Shown piece by piece: positions 1-8,590 of a stretch of DNA of 64,000 bases. The notes below the pieces were generated by a model. The model was not told the origin of the DNA. It was given only the letters and a program-made list of their open reading frames with translations, and searched no databases. Origin of the DNA: CALOCV01 sp942491955. GTDB taxonomy: Bacteria; Chlamydiota; Chlamydiia; Chlamydiales; CALOCV01. The stretch covers positions 1-64,000 of the forward strand of contig CALOCV010000008.1 in NCBI GenBank assembly GCA_942491955.1. Reading direction: 5' to 3'. Position numbers and translations under genes: made by a program. Each line of letters opens with the position of its first letter. Within the stretch, counting starts at the first letter, position 1.

Positions 1-987
1 TTATCACCCATGAAGTATTGCACCCTATCGAGATAGTAAAACTCACTCTTCTCATGTAGAGTGTGGGGAACGAGCGTATAAATCGCCTTTCTCCCACTCG
101 ACGAAGTGATAATAAGAGTATGTCGGTTCTTCGATCCCCATAAGAGAACCGACGGTCAAGGTGGTACCCACCAAAAACATTCCCCTGACAACTACGATAA
201 GTCACTTGCGTGAAAGCCGGAGTCGTTTTCCCAAACTTGATCACCCTTTCCCCATCTCTCCACCAAGAAAAATCGTTCCTTTGCCCATTAGGATAACAAA
301 CGCTTTCGATAGGAAGCAGAAGAGTCTCATCAAAAACCCCCTTACCATCCCTTTGATAACGAAAACACTTGTAGGAAGAGAACGAATAAACAGCCCCACC
401 CCCATCCCTATTTTCCACCTCTTCTTCGCTTGTGGATGGGGATCCATGACGTGATACCGAAGATTTTTTCGATGCGCCCTCCCTCCCAAGATAGGTGCCG
501 GATGACACCACCCCCTATACGAACTCTCCTCATTAATTAAGTCGTACACCACCCTCTCTTTTTCTACATGGTGCCCCCTCGTCTGAACAACACCTCCCCC
601 CTCCATAAAGTAGGTGATCTTATTATAAGGCTTAGCCTCCTGTACCCACCCCTCTTTTCCCCTCCGTTGCAAAAGGCACCAAGAGAAATTGTCAAAATTC
701 CATCCCGTATGCAACGTACCCCAAAAAGAATTGCCACTAGAATAGCTTCGGCTCACAGCCATAGGCAAAGGGCCCGCCCCACTTAAATCTTTCTCCTGCA
801 GCGTCAGATGTCCCGTGATGACATTCACACACCCATAAACCACCCCTTGAGAATTCCCCTGCTGATCCACAGTAGGGAGAAGCCCATCCACAGTGTGACA
901 GGTAACAGAAGCATCATGAGAAAAAAGAAAAACCGAAGAGAAAACAAGCAGAAAGAGAATGCGAGACAAAGCGTTTCCTTTCGACAA
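1..987 (-). pseudogene. Rhs-like secreted protein, N-terminal part, frame-broken, runs off left edge
   Basis: The open part (987 down to about 430) starts with a signal peptide (hydrophobic residues about 10-24) and continues with text typical of Rhs/YD-repeat N-termini: a 'GCVNVITGHL' stretch, 'LSGAGPLPMAVSRSYSS' and 'GTLHTGWNFD'. Rhs proteins are large surface or toxin-delivery proteins. The sensible reading then moves to a second frame (about 430-130, with 'DGGGAVYSFSSYKCFRYQRD') and to a third frame (about 125-1, with 'GRKAIYTLVPHTLHEKSEFY'), so two frame shifts interrupt the gene. The only start upstream of the signal peptide in this frame is TTG at 987, because TAA follows upstream at 1008-1006. 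An ATG at 1012 sits one base out of frame across T8 and T6 runs. It is divergent from the ABC genes. The gene is either decaying or carries homopolymer errors. The Rhs assignment is fairly sure; the C-terminal domain is outside the window. Confidence 0.6.
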
Positions 988-1183
988 AAAAGCTGAAAAA
1001 AAACGTTATCATATCCCTTCTTTTCCCAACAACGGGATTGTAAGATGGTTCAGAAAAGAGAAAGAAACTACCAATCAAGCCATGAATGTACACAAGATTT
1101 TGAACTTGGTCATATGGAAAACGGAAGAAGAAAAAAGTGGTGCAAAGTTCATCAATATCTTGATAGTATACCTTGATAAAAAT

Positions 1184-2938
1184 ATGGAATCTACCCTCTT
1201 CAAACAGATCCTCTTCCTTTGCAAAAGGAATAAGGGACGCCTCATCCTGGCAACGTGTCTTGTCCTTTTAGCCAATCTCTTCTTGATCGCCAACCCTCTT
1301 TTGCTACGTCAAGCGATCTCCATCATCGACGGAACGAAAGAAGTGCCCTATCCCGTGATGCAACGACCTTTTTTTTGGATGCTTCTCCTCCTCGGGCTGA
1401 CTCTCTTGAGCGGCCTTTGTCGCTATACCATGCGCATGCTATTCATGCTCCTTAGCTGGAAAGAAGAAGAGAGAATCCGAAGCCTTCTCTTTGAGCGCAT
1501 CCAACGACAATCTTCCGCTTTTTTTGACCGCCATCCCACAGGAGACCTTCTCAGTCGCCTCACAAACGATATGACCGCGTTTAGTGATGTCCTTGGCCCA
1601 GGACTCCTCTTCCCCATCTTCTGCATCACCCTTGCCGTTCCCGCTTTTATCGCCCTCTTCTGGATCTCTCTCCCCTTAGGGTGCCTTGCCCTTTTCCCTA
1701 TGACTCTTGTTCCCGTTATCCTCATCGGTTTCCGCACCCAACTGTTTTCCCTCTCCCAAGAAGTGCAACGCTCATTAGCCACACTAAGTACGATGACACA
1801 AGAAAATTTTTCCGGAATCACTCTCGTAAAAAGTTATGGAGCCGAAGAGCGATCCTTAAACAAATTTTGGAAAGAAGGAAAAAATCTCGAATCGAATGCA
1901 ACGCGATTTAGCACCTACCAAGGAGCCCTATATCCATTGATATCCCTTCTCTTTCGCATCATCACCCTCCTTCTTGTTGCTTTTATGGGGGTATCACAAT
2001 GGTACAACTGGAAAAATCTCTCGGGTACCGATTTCATCTCCTTCATGTGGATCCAGTCGTATACCCTCGTTCCCTTCCTCATGATCGGTTGGATCTTCCC
2101 TTTTTATCAAAAGGGGAAAGCCGCTTACGAACGCCTTTTTATCCTCTATGACGAACCCCTTGAAATCGTCGATGATCTCCCCTCTTCTCTGCGTATTCCT
2201 CCCTCAGCCCCCATTCGGATCGACAACCTCTCCTTCACATATCCTAAAGGAGATAAGCCAACCCTACACAACCTCTCCTGCACCATTGAAGGAGGATCCT
2301 TCGTCGGCATCACAGGACCTATTGGTGCCGGCAAGACGACACTCTTCCGCCTCCTTTGTCGCGAATATGAAATCCCAAAAAAGAAGATCTTTCTTGGCGA
2401 ACACGACATCCACGAATATCCCTTAGAAGCCTTCTCCGAAGCGATCGTCCAAGTCGAACAGATCCCCTTCCTCTTCTCCCGCACGATTGGAGAAAATATC
2501 GCCTTTGCCAAAGAATCATCGACACAAGAAGAACTCGATGTCATCGCCAAAGAGACCGAACTCCATGAAACGATCCACTCCTTCCCCTACGGCTATGAAA
2601 CGCCTGTCGGAGAGCGTGGAGTTACCCTGTCGGGAGGACAAAAACAACGGATCTCCATGGCACGCGCCTTCTTCGTCAACCGATCCATGGTTTTTTTGGA
2701 CGATATCTTCTCCGCTGTCGATTCGAATACCGAACAAAAGATTTTTGCCTCCCTCCAGAAACGATTGCGTGGAAAAACAGTCCTCCTCATCACCCATCGC
2801 CCTACTATCCTCGAACAAATGGACCTTGTGCTCTACATGATCGATGGGCAAATTGTAGAAAAAGGCTCTCCTAAAACCCTGAAAAAGATAGAAGGCCACT
2901 ACTCTGCTCTCGTGGATCTCCATCGAGGCACAACATGA
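1184..2938 (+). CDS. mdlA: ABC exporter half-transporter, MdlA-type
   Basis: This is the first half of a heterodimeric inner-membrane ABC exporter. The frame is open from 959, but an ATG at 1184 gives 584 residues, the normal size of a half exporter, beginning at the first membrane helix. Membrane segments fill about residues 20-290. The nucleotide-binding domain has Walker A GPIGAGKTT (about 377), signature LSGGQKQR (about 482), Walker B MVFLDD (about 502) and the H-loop LLITHR (about 535). The residue after the Walker B aspartate is Asp, not the catalytic Glu, as in MdlA/TM287-type subunits. The stop overlaps the start of the next gene (ATGA), so the two are coupled and very likely pair. 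The substrate is unknown; MdlAB relatives are multidrug or lipid exporters. Confidence 0.85.
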   Translation: MESTLFKQILFLCKRNKGRLILATCLVLLANLFLIANPLLLRQAISIIDGTKEVPYPVMQRPFFWMLLLLGLTLLSGLCRYTMRMLFMLLSWKEEERIRSLLFERIQRQSSAFFDRHPTGDLLSRLTNDMTAFSDVLGPGLLFPIFCITLAVPAFIALFWISLPLGCLALFPMTLVPVILIGFRTQLFSLSQEVQRSLATLSTMTQENFSGITLVKSYGAEERSLNKFWKEGKNLESNATRFSTYQGALYPLISLLFRIITLLLVAFMGVSQWYNWKNLSGTDFISFMWIQSYTLVPFLMIGWIFPFYQKGKAAYERLFILYDEPLEIVDDLPSSLRIPPSAPIRIDNLSFTYPKGDKPTLHNLSCTIEGGSFVGITGPIGAGKTTLFRLLCREYEIPKKKIFLGEHDIHEYPLEAFSEAIVQVEQIPFLFSRTIGENIAFAKESSTQEELDVIAKETELHETIHSFPYGYETPVGERGVTLSGGQKQRISMARAFFVNRSMVFLDDIFSAVDSNTEQKIFASLQKRLRGKTVLLITHRPTILEQMDLVLYMIDGQIVEKGSPKTLKKIEGHYSALVDLHRGTT

Positions 2939-4722
2939 AAACCTACTTTCGTCACTATAAAGAAGAAGAAATCGACCAGACAGGGATTGATAATCGAACA
3001 CTCCGCCGCCTCTTTTCTTACTTTTCTCCCTATAAAGGATGGATCTCTCTTGCCATCTTCCTTCTCCTTCTTGCAAAAGGGATTGAAGCTGCCGTTCCCA
3101 TTGTACTAGGATGGTTTGTCGATGAAGCCCTCTCCATATCCGAGGAGACATTGCGCCCCTTCCTCCTCCACAATAGCTATCTTCTCCTCTTTCTCGTTGC
3201 CGGATACGGTTTTGAAACGTGGACGGCCTATATCAAAAGTTTTGTCGGCCAAAAAGCCCTTCTCACCCTGCGGAATGAAGTCTACCTCCATATTGAATCG
3301 CTCCCCATCGATTTTTTTTCAAAAAATGCCGTAGGGAGATTGATTTCTCGCTCGATTCACGATGTCGATAAGATCAGCCAAATGTTTACGGAAAGTGCGG
3401 TTCCCATGATCAGTAACCTCATTCTTTTCATAGGGATCGGATGTGGGATTTTTATCGTCGATGCCACTCTCGGCTCTGTTTTACTCCTGATCGTTCCCAT
3501 CGCTTGGTGGATCCTTCACACTTTTCGCCTTTCGATCCAAAAAATTTATGCCAAAATCCGAGCCGTCCTCTCCGCTATGAATGTCTTCGTTCAAGAATAC
3601 ATCACAGGAGCCCATATCATCCGCTACTTCGGCCTGCGAAAAAGAGAAAAACGGCATTTCGATGAAATCAACCACGACTACCGCCTGGCAAATAGCCGTA
3701 CCTCCCACTACTATTCCATGTTCTTTGCCAGCCTCGATTCATTACAAAGTTTCTCGCTCATCCTCGTCTTTTTCGTCCTCATCCTTATGACACCAACGAC
3801 GCTCTCCTTCCCAACAAGCACATTTTTTACCTACAGCCTTTACATCTTTCTCTTTTTCCGTCCCTTATGGGATCTGGCCGAACGCTACAATATCCTACTT
3901 TCGGCTCAAGCCGCTGCAGAACGGGTTTTTGCCACTCTTCAAGAAAAACCCGAAGCACCCGATGCTCCCCATGCCATCCCCCTTGAATCCATGGAATCGA
4001 TCGTCTTTGACAACGTTTGGTTTGCCTACGAAAGCGAACAATGGATCCTCAAGGGGCTCAACCTCTCTCTCAACAAAGGGGAATCGACCGCTCTCGTAGG
4101 CATGACAGGAGCCGGAAAAAGCACCGTACTGAAACTCCTCCTCCGCTTCTACGACCACCAAAAGGGGAATATCTTCATTAACGGGAAAAACATCCACGAC
4201 TACACCCGCGCCTCCATCCGTGCCCAATGTAGCGTCGTCTCCCAAGATCCATGGATCTTTACCGATACTCTCGCTGCAAACATCTCCTTGCACCATCCAA
4301 ATATCTCTCAAGGAAAAATCGAACAGGTCGTCGATTATGTTGGACTCGGGTCCATTGTTGCCAAGTGGCCCAAAAGACTAGAAACCCCCCTTCTCGCCCA
4401 GGGTAATGCCCTCTCACTCGGAGAGAAACAGCTCGTCACCCTAGCAAGAGCCCTCGCACACGACCGCAGCCTCCTCCTCCTCGACGAAGCCACCGCCAAT
4501 ATCGACACAAAAACGGAACACTTAATCCAAGAAACGCTACAAAAAATCCTCCCTCATAAAACAGCCCTTGTCATCGCCCACCGCCTATCCACCATCAAAG
4601 ATGTCGATCGCATCGCCGTCCTCCAAGAAGGTATCGTTGCTGAAGAAGGCAGCCACCAACAACTCTTGGATAAAAAAGGAATCTATGAAAAACTCTACCG
4701 TTACCAATTTCTTAACCACTGA
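2935..4722 (+). CDS. mdlB: ABC exporter half-transporter, MdlB-type
   Basis: This is the partner half-transporter, 595 residues, starting in the ATGA overlap with the upstream gene. Membrane helices occupy about residues 30-310. The ATPase domain has Walker A GMTGAGKST (about 390), a degenerate signature LSLGEKQ (about 494), a canonical Walker B LLLLDEA with catalytic Glu (about 517) and VIAHR as the H-loop. Together with the upstream subunit this gives one canonical ATP site (this Walker B Glu with the partner's LSGGQ) and one degenerate site (partner's Asp with this LSLGE), the known asymmetry of MdlAB/TM287-288 exporters. The stop codon overlaps the start of the phosphoesterase gene by one base (TGATG), so three genes are probably one operon. 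Confidence 0.88.
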   Translation: MKTYFRHYKEEEIDQTGIDNRTLRRLFSYFSPYKGWISLAIFLLLLAKGIEAAVPIVLGWFVDEALSISEETLRPFLLHNSYLLLFLVAGYGFETWTAYIKSFVGQKALLTLRNEVYLHIESLPIDFFSKNAVGRLISRSIHDVDKISQMFTESAVPMISNLILFIGIGCGIFIVDATLGSVLLLIVPIAWWILHTFRLSIQKIYAKIRAVLSAMNVFVQEYITGAHIIRYFGLRKREKRHFDEINHDYRLANSRTSHYYSMFFASLDSLQSFSLILVFFVLILMTPTTLSFPTSTFFTYSLYIFLFFRPLWDLAERYNILLSAQAAAERVFATLQEKPEAPDAPHAIPLESMESIVFDNVWFAYESEQWILKGLNLSLNKGESTALVGMTGAGKSTVLKLLLRFYDHQKGNIFINGKNIHDYTRASIRAQCSVVSQDPWIFTDTLAANISLHHPNISQGKIEQVVDYVGLGSIVAKWPKRLETPLLAQGNALSLGEKQLVTLARALAHDRSLLLLDEATANIDTKTEHLIQETLQKILPHKTALVIAHRLSTIKDVDRIAVLQEGIVAEEGSHQQLLDKKGIYEKLYRYQFLNH

Positions 4723-5486
4723 TGAGCATGTCTTCTATTTGGGCTATCGCCGATCTCCACCTTGCTAAAAGCATTCCCGAAAAATCGATGGACGTCTTTG
4801 GTCCCGAGTGGCACGACTATATGCACCGCATCGAAAAAGAGTGGAAAGAAAGGGTGCAACCCCACGACTTGGTCCTTCTTCCCGGTGATATCTCCTGGGC
4901 CATGCGCCTCGATGCAGCAAAGCCCGATTTTGATTGGATCGATCACCTTCCAGGACCCAAAGTGATGATCCGTGGTAATCACGACTACTGGTGGTCTTCT
5001 CCAAAAAAAATGCGAGAAAACCTCCCCCCTTCAATCCATATCATCCAAAACGATCATTTCGACTGGGAAGATACCACCATTGGTGGAACCCGCCTTTGGG
5101 ATCCTCCTGATATCTCTTTTGCATCCCTCTTCAAAAAAAATGAAGCCCCTTCGCCGCAACCTTGCCAAGAAGAAGAACAAGAGCGGGATAAAATCTACCG
5201 ACGGGAATTAATCCGCCTCGAACAGAGTCTCCAATCTCTCAATCCCAATGCCTCAAGGCGCATGGTAATGACCCATTATCCGCCGATCGGGCCACAGGGA
5301 GAGGCAACTCCCGCCTCAGACCTTCTCGAAAAATACCGCATCGATATCTGCCTCTTCGGCCACCTTCACGGCCTTCTCCCCCAAGCAACACCCCCTTTTG
5401 GACACTTTCGCGGCATCGACTACCACCTCGTCGCCGCCGATTACCTCAACTTTACTCCAAAAATGATTGTAGAATCGGGGTTTTGA
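4722..5486 (+). CDS. calcineurin-like metallophosphoesterase
   Basis: The protein of 254 residues has the complete metal-binding set of the calcineurin-like phosphoesterase fold: DLH at 11-13, GD at 55-56, GNHD at 85-88, THYPP in the middle and FGHLHG near the end. There is no signal peptide, so it is cytoplasmic; the substrate cannot be told from sequence. The start ATG overlaps the stop of mdlB by one base; a second ATG two codons later is possible. An IS3 remnant begins directly after the stop codon, and a mutated piece of this same gene lies at 6384-6599, so this locus has been partly duplicated during the arrival of the neighbouring island. Confidence 0.85.
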   Translation: MSMSSIWAIADLHLAKSIPEKSMDVFGPEWHDYMHRIEKEWKERVQPHDLVLLPGDISWAMRLDAAKPDFDWIDHLPGPKVMIRGNHDYWWSSPKKMRENLPPSIHIIQNDHFDWEDTTIGGTRLWDPPDISFASLFKKNEAPSPQPCQEEEQERDKIYRRELIRLEQSLQSLNPNASRRMVMTHYPPIGPQGEATPASDLLEKYRIDICLFGHLHGLLPQATPPFGHFRGIDYHLVAADYLNFTPKMIVESGF

Positions 5487-6003
5487 TTGACAAATTCTTT
5501 AATAATACACTTCTTTCAAGGGCTTCTAGACAAAACTCAGTGTCAAGCAAGGATGAGATCTCCCAATCTACTACGTAACGGGAATGCCAGTCTATGATTG
5601 CAAAAAGATATCCAAATCCCCCTCTAAGAGGGATATAGGTTATGTCTGCAGCCCAGGCTTGATTTGAATGTTTGATTTCTAGATTTCTCATTAGGTAAGG
5701 GTATTTTTTATGCTGCTTGTTTGGGTATATATAGCCTCCAACCCCATTAAAATCATCGCTGATCTCACAGCCTTTTCACCAACATCGAAGCCCTGAGCGT
5801 TCATTTCTAGGGTCATTCTCCTTCTTCCTTAGTATGGATGCTTCAAATAGGCTTCATCAATTGCTCTCATTAATGCAAGCTCATCTTCTGAAACCTCCTT
5901 AGGGATATAATAAAATCCAGAATGATGAATATCTAGCAGACGACACTGTTCTCTGATGGAAAATTCTCTATCTTTGTGGTTTATGATATCTCTTCGTTCC
6001 ACT
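5487..6003 (-). pseudogene. IS3-family transposase OrfB, broken
   Basis: Read through its interruptions, this matches the start of IS3 OrfB: 'SIREQCRLLDIHHSGFYY', 'LMRAIDEAYLKHPY', then 'NLEIKHSNQAWAADITYIPL' with the first catalytic Asp of the DDE integrase core, and 'IIDWHSRYVVDWEI' with the second. A TAA replaces the usual Tyr after 'KHPY', a frame shift follows near 5715, and the last part with the catalytic Glu is missing. It is inactive. Confidence 0.75.
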
Positions 6004-6292
6004 ACTGAAAGCTCCCCAATTTTTTTTTATACCATTCATTTTCAACTTTAAGCCTTCCAATCTGCTCAAACAGCGCTGTCTCCTCAAGGTGTACATGAGA
6101 AGAGCTTTTCCTCTTGCTCGATTTTTTGAAAATATCAGCGCCATTTTCCAGGAAGTGACTTTTCCATTGTGAAAGCATCATAGGGTGGACTTGAAGTTCA
6201 CCGGCAATTTGGGATGCCGTCTTTTTCCCCTTTAACACTTCGATTACTGCTTTTAATTTGAATTCGGGTGTGTGCCGTTTTCTTTGTGACAT
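6002..6292 (-). CDS. IS3-family transposase OrfA
   Basis: This small helix-turn-helix protein of about 96 residues starts MSQRKRHTPEFKLKAV and contains 'SQIAGELQVHPMMLSQWK', the DNA-recognition helix region of IS3 OrfA (HTH of the transposase_8 type), followed by a leucine-rich coiled coil ('LEETALFEQIGRLKVENEW') ending in YKKKLGSFQ. I chose the second Met because IS3 OrfA proteins usually begin at this 'MxxRRxxTxEFK' point; an ATG four codons upstream is also open. It ends where orfB begins, as is normal for IS3 elements that join A and B by frameshifting. Confidence 0.75.
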   Translation of the reverse strand: MSQRKRHTPEFKLKAVIEVLKGKKTASQIAGELQVHPMMLSQWKSHFLENGADIFKKSSKRKSSSHVHLEETALFEQIGRLKVENEWYKKKLGSFQ

Positions 6293-6383
6293 TTTTGCCT
6301 CCACATTTTTGAGAGGCTATAAGCTTAGCAAGTGGTCCTATTTTGGGGGACCATTACAAAAACATGCTTTATCATTTTCTTAG

Positions 6384-6599
6384 ATGATCCGTGGTCATCA
6401 CGACTACTGGTGGTCTTCTCCAAAAAAAATGTGAGAAAACCTCCCCCTTTCAATCCATATCATCCAAAACGACCATTTCGACTGGGAAGATACCACCATT
6501 GGTGGAACCCGCCTTTAGGATCCTCCTGATATCTCTTTTACATCCCTCTTCAAAAAAAATGAAGCCCCTTCGCCGCAACCTTGCCAAGAAGAAGAACAG
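6384..6599 (+). pseudogene. partial decayed copy of the metallophosphoesterase gene
   Basis: About 215 bases match 4965-5179 of the intact phosphoesterase almost base for base. Differences are mostly transitions, and they include a stop (TGG to TAG in the Trp-Asp-Pro segment) and CGA to TGA. The copy begins at the codons for 'MIRGNHDYWW' and ends at 'EEEQ'. Its right end abuts the stop codon of the radical SAM gene at 6600. It marks a recombination junction and is not a gene. Confidence 0.85.
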
Positions 6600-7238
6600 C
6601 TATGCTTTTTCCAATTGCTCAGCAAAAGAATCCAATACAACATTCACCCCTCTAAACGTAGTCGCTATTTGCCTAGTCCATTCTTTAGCCAACTCTTCAT
6701 CCGCATATCTGACATAGATAAATTCTGGGTTTTTCACAAACCGACGATCCCATTCCCATAAGTTAAAATGAGTGAAAACCAAATCATTTCCAACAGTGAT
6801 CGTTAGTGAAAACGATATTTTCGCCTTTATCAGCAATTGAATATTCCTTTTCCAAGGAAGTACCCATCTTGCATCATTCACTCTAGAACTGATAACATCT
6901 GTTCCAATGGAAATCCCTTGCAATGCTCCAAAAAAATGGAGATGTTTTAATGTCTCCACCCAACACGAAAGATCTACAAACCCTCCCGTTGCGATTCTAA
7001 ACGACTTGCGTTCCAATGAAAGACTTTGAAGAAGGATCAATATGTCAGGATGCTCAAATGGCTCACCACCAGAAAATATAAGCAATTGACTATTCGATTG
7101 CTTGCTCATTTTAACTGCTACTGATGGCTCCATAGACAAAGGTGGAAGCCCCTCCATTGAAAAAGGGCAATGCCTACACCCACCAGAGCACTTGGTTGTA
7201 AGAGTAATTGTTGTGGCCGAGGAATCCTCCATAAACAC
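6600..7238 (-). CDS. radical SAM protein of the peptide cluster
   Basis: The protein of 212 residues has the radical SAM iron-sulfur motif C17-x3-C21-x2-C24 ('KCSGGCRHC') near the N-terminus and a GGEP motif at 57-60 that contacts SAM. It is short and has no SPASM or other extra cysteine cluster, so it has only one [4Fe-4S] cluster. It starts 6 bases after the ABC gene ends and is the last gene of a minus-strand set with a small peptide, a methyltransferase and an exporter. From context it probably modifies the small peptide, for instance by cross-linking or epimerisation; this is inference. Its stop codon lies exactly at the junction with the copied phosphoesterase fragment, so the original C-terminus may have been cut. 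Confidence 0.8.
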   Translation of the reverse strand: MFMEDSSATTITLTTKCSGGCRHCPFSMEGLPPLSMEPSVAVKMSKQSNSQLLIFSGGEPFEHPDILILLQSLSLERKSFRIATGGFVDLSCWVETLKHLHFFGALQGISIGTDVISSRVNDARWVLPWKRNIQLLIKAKISFSLTITVGNDLVFTHFNLWEWDRRFVKNPEFIYVRYADEELAKEWTRQIATTFRGVNVVLDSFAEQLEKA

Positions 7239-7244
7239 CTTGTA

Positions 7245-7535
7245 TTACTTGTCATGACGTATTTCTACAACTGCCTTATCTTGGCTAATCTTTTCTATTA
7301 AATCATCGATTAATAATCGATTTTCTCTGGAGAGGTTAGCATCCCATTCATCGAGAAAAAGTATGGGTTCTTGTGCTCTCTGTATGTCTTTTAAAGCCGC
7401 AAGAGCTAATTCTCCTGAAGAAAGGCTAAGTTGAGCTTCTTGCACCATTAGCTGATGCTGGGCTGGAAGATAGATAGCCGAAGAGTTGAATTTGTTCTTC
7501 AAAAACAAGTAATAAACTCGATTTTCCCACCCCAT
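7245..7535 (-). pseudogene. ABC exporter of the peptide cluster, ATPase C-terminal part (shifted frame)
   Basis: This frame holds the rest of the ATPase domain: the signature LSSGE, Walker B PILFLDEWDANL with its catalytic Glu, and a final 'VVEIRHDK' with the H-loop His. All catalytic motifs of the transporter are therefore present in the DNA and undamaged, only separated by one base from the part at 7500-8589. It is not an independent gene: it has no start of its own and no Walker A. Confidence 0.7.
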
Positions 7536-8589
7536 TTGGTCCTGTTATTGTCATTCTTCCTTTTTTCTTGGCCACTAAGAAACTCTCAATTTCGCTTACT
7601 GGGTAATTCTGTTTATCCAGGCTAACCCGCATGGCATCGGATTGAATGAAATCTGACAAATCAAGAGACTGTAAGGGAATCAAACTGTCATATGCTATGG
7701 CTAATTTTTCACGTATGTTTTTCCAGCGAGCAATATAGCTTTGGATAATTTGTATATGCATCACAATTTGAAGACTTCTTGGCAACATCACGAAAATTGC
7801 CAAAACAAAAGAAGTAGAAGCTTGGTATGTCCAAGCTAAGAAAAGAGATCCTCCAAGAACTATTCCATTTGTCACCATTGCTGCTACACTCACTGCCCAG
7901 TCTTTTCTTCTCACTAATTGAAGAGACGTATTTTCCGCAGTAAAGAATAGACTATGAAAGCATTGCTTCCATCTTTCATAGTACGGAACATTACCCAAAA
8001 CGATGTTATCCCAACTCCGACTTAAGTGCGCATTTAAATTATTATCGGCTAACATCTCGTTCCGACTGCACTCTGCGATCGTGTGTTGTGCAAGGTAAAT
8101 CACCCCTATCCCCAACACCCCCGCAGTAATGATGATAATACCCATCATCACGTCTGTCACAAGAATAATCGCCACCGTATTAAAGATAATATTTAAAGAA
8201 GTCGCAACAGTATCAACGAAAAAACTGATTGCAGCTTGAATCGCGTCTTGACCACCTCGACACATGATATCGTGCTTCATGTGCTTGGAATTTTCATTTT
8301 TCCAATGTGTGGGATTATTGTGATTGACTTCTACATACTGATTAAGATAGGCAAACTGCGCAAAACGCAATGCTTTGACTGTGAACCACACCACCCAATA
8401 GTGGACAACGGTGCCTGGCAAGAAAATACAGAAAAACAAGAATACAGAGAGTATCGTATTAAACCCGCTAATAGGAAATTGACTCGCCAGCTCCCCTAAA
8501 AAAAACGTCCCACTTGCAACCAACATCTGCTGAACCAGTACCACCACCAAGGCAAGTTGCAACCATTTATTGTTAAGTGGCCCTTTCAT
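7426..8589 (-). CDS. ABC exporter of the peptide cluster, membrane part and Walker A
   Basis: Residues 1-300 hold about six membrane helices of an ABC exporter ('LALVVVLVQQMLVASGTFFL', 'AILVMLPRSLQIVMHIQII' region and others); the nucleotide-binding domain starts after residue 330, with Walker A GPNGVGKSS. The overall look is like cyclic-peptide or SbmA-type peptide exporters. Just after Walker A the frame is lost at a run of five T (plus-strand A5 at 7501-7505): dropping one T joins '...SSLLLV' directly to 'LKNKFNSSAIYLPAQHQL' of the downstream frame. So the gene spans 8589 to 7245 with one extra base. It begins 1 base after the methyltransferase stop. Real mutation, sequencing error and slippage are all possible. 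Confidence 0.75.
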   Translation of the reverse strand: MKGPLNNKWLQLALVVVLVQQMLVASGTFFLGELASQFPISGFNTILSVFLFFCIFLPGTVVHYWVVWFTVKALRFAQFAYLNQYVEVNHNNPTHWKNENSKHMKHDIMCRGGQDAIQAAISFFVDTVATSLNIIFNTVAIILVTDVMMGIIIITAGVLGIGVIYLAQHTIAECSRNEMLADNNLNAHLSRSWDNIVLGNVPYYERWKQCFHSLFFTAENTSLQLVRRKDWAVSVAAMVTNGIVLGGSLFLAWTYQASTSFVLAIFVMLPRSLQIVMHIQIIQSYIARWKNIREKLAIAYDSLIPLQSLDLSDFIQSDAMRVSLDKQNYPVSEIESFLVAKKKGRMTITGPNGVGKSSLLLVFEEQIQLFGYLSSSPASANGARSST

Positions 8590-8590
8590 A

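Larger units (their letters stand above)
5487..6356 (-). mobile_element. IS3-family insertion sequence, decayed and truncated
   Basis: The element carries orfA (intact) and orfB (broken) in the order and orientation usual for IS3. The upstream end lies near 6356, where non-coding sequence before orfA begins. The other end is lost: orfB stops matching just at the phosphoesterase stop codon, about 100 codons before its usual C-terminus. It cannot make its own full transposase. Confidence 0.75.

Noticed and set aside
959..1183. Longer N-terminus of the first ABC protein
   Set aside because: The extra 75 residues overlap the divergent Rhs-like start, are not typical of ABC exporters, and the ATG at 1184 gives family length.
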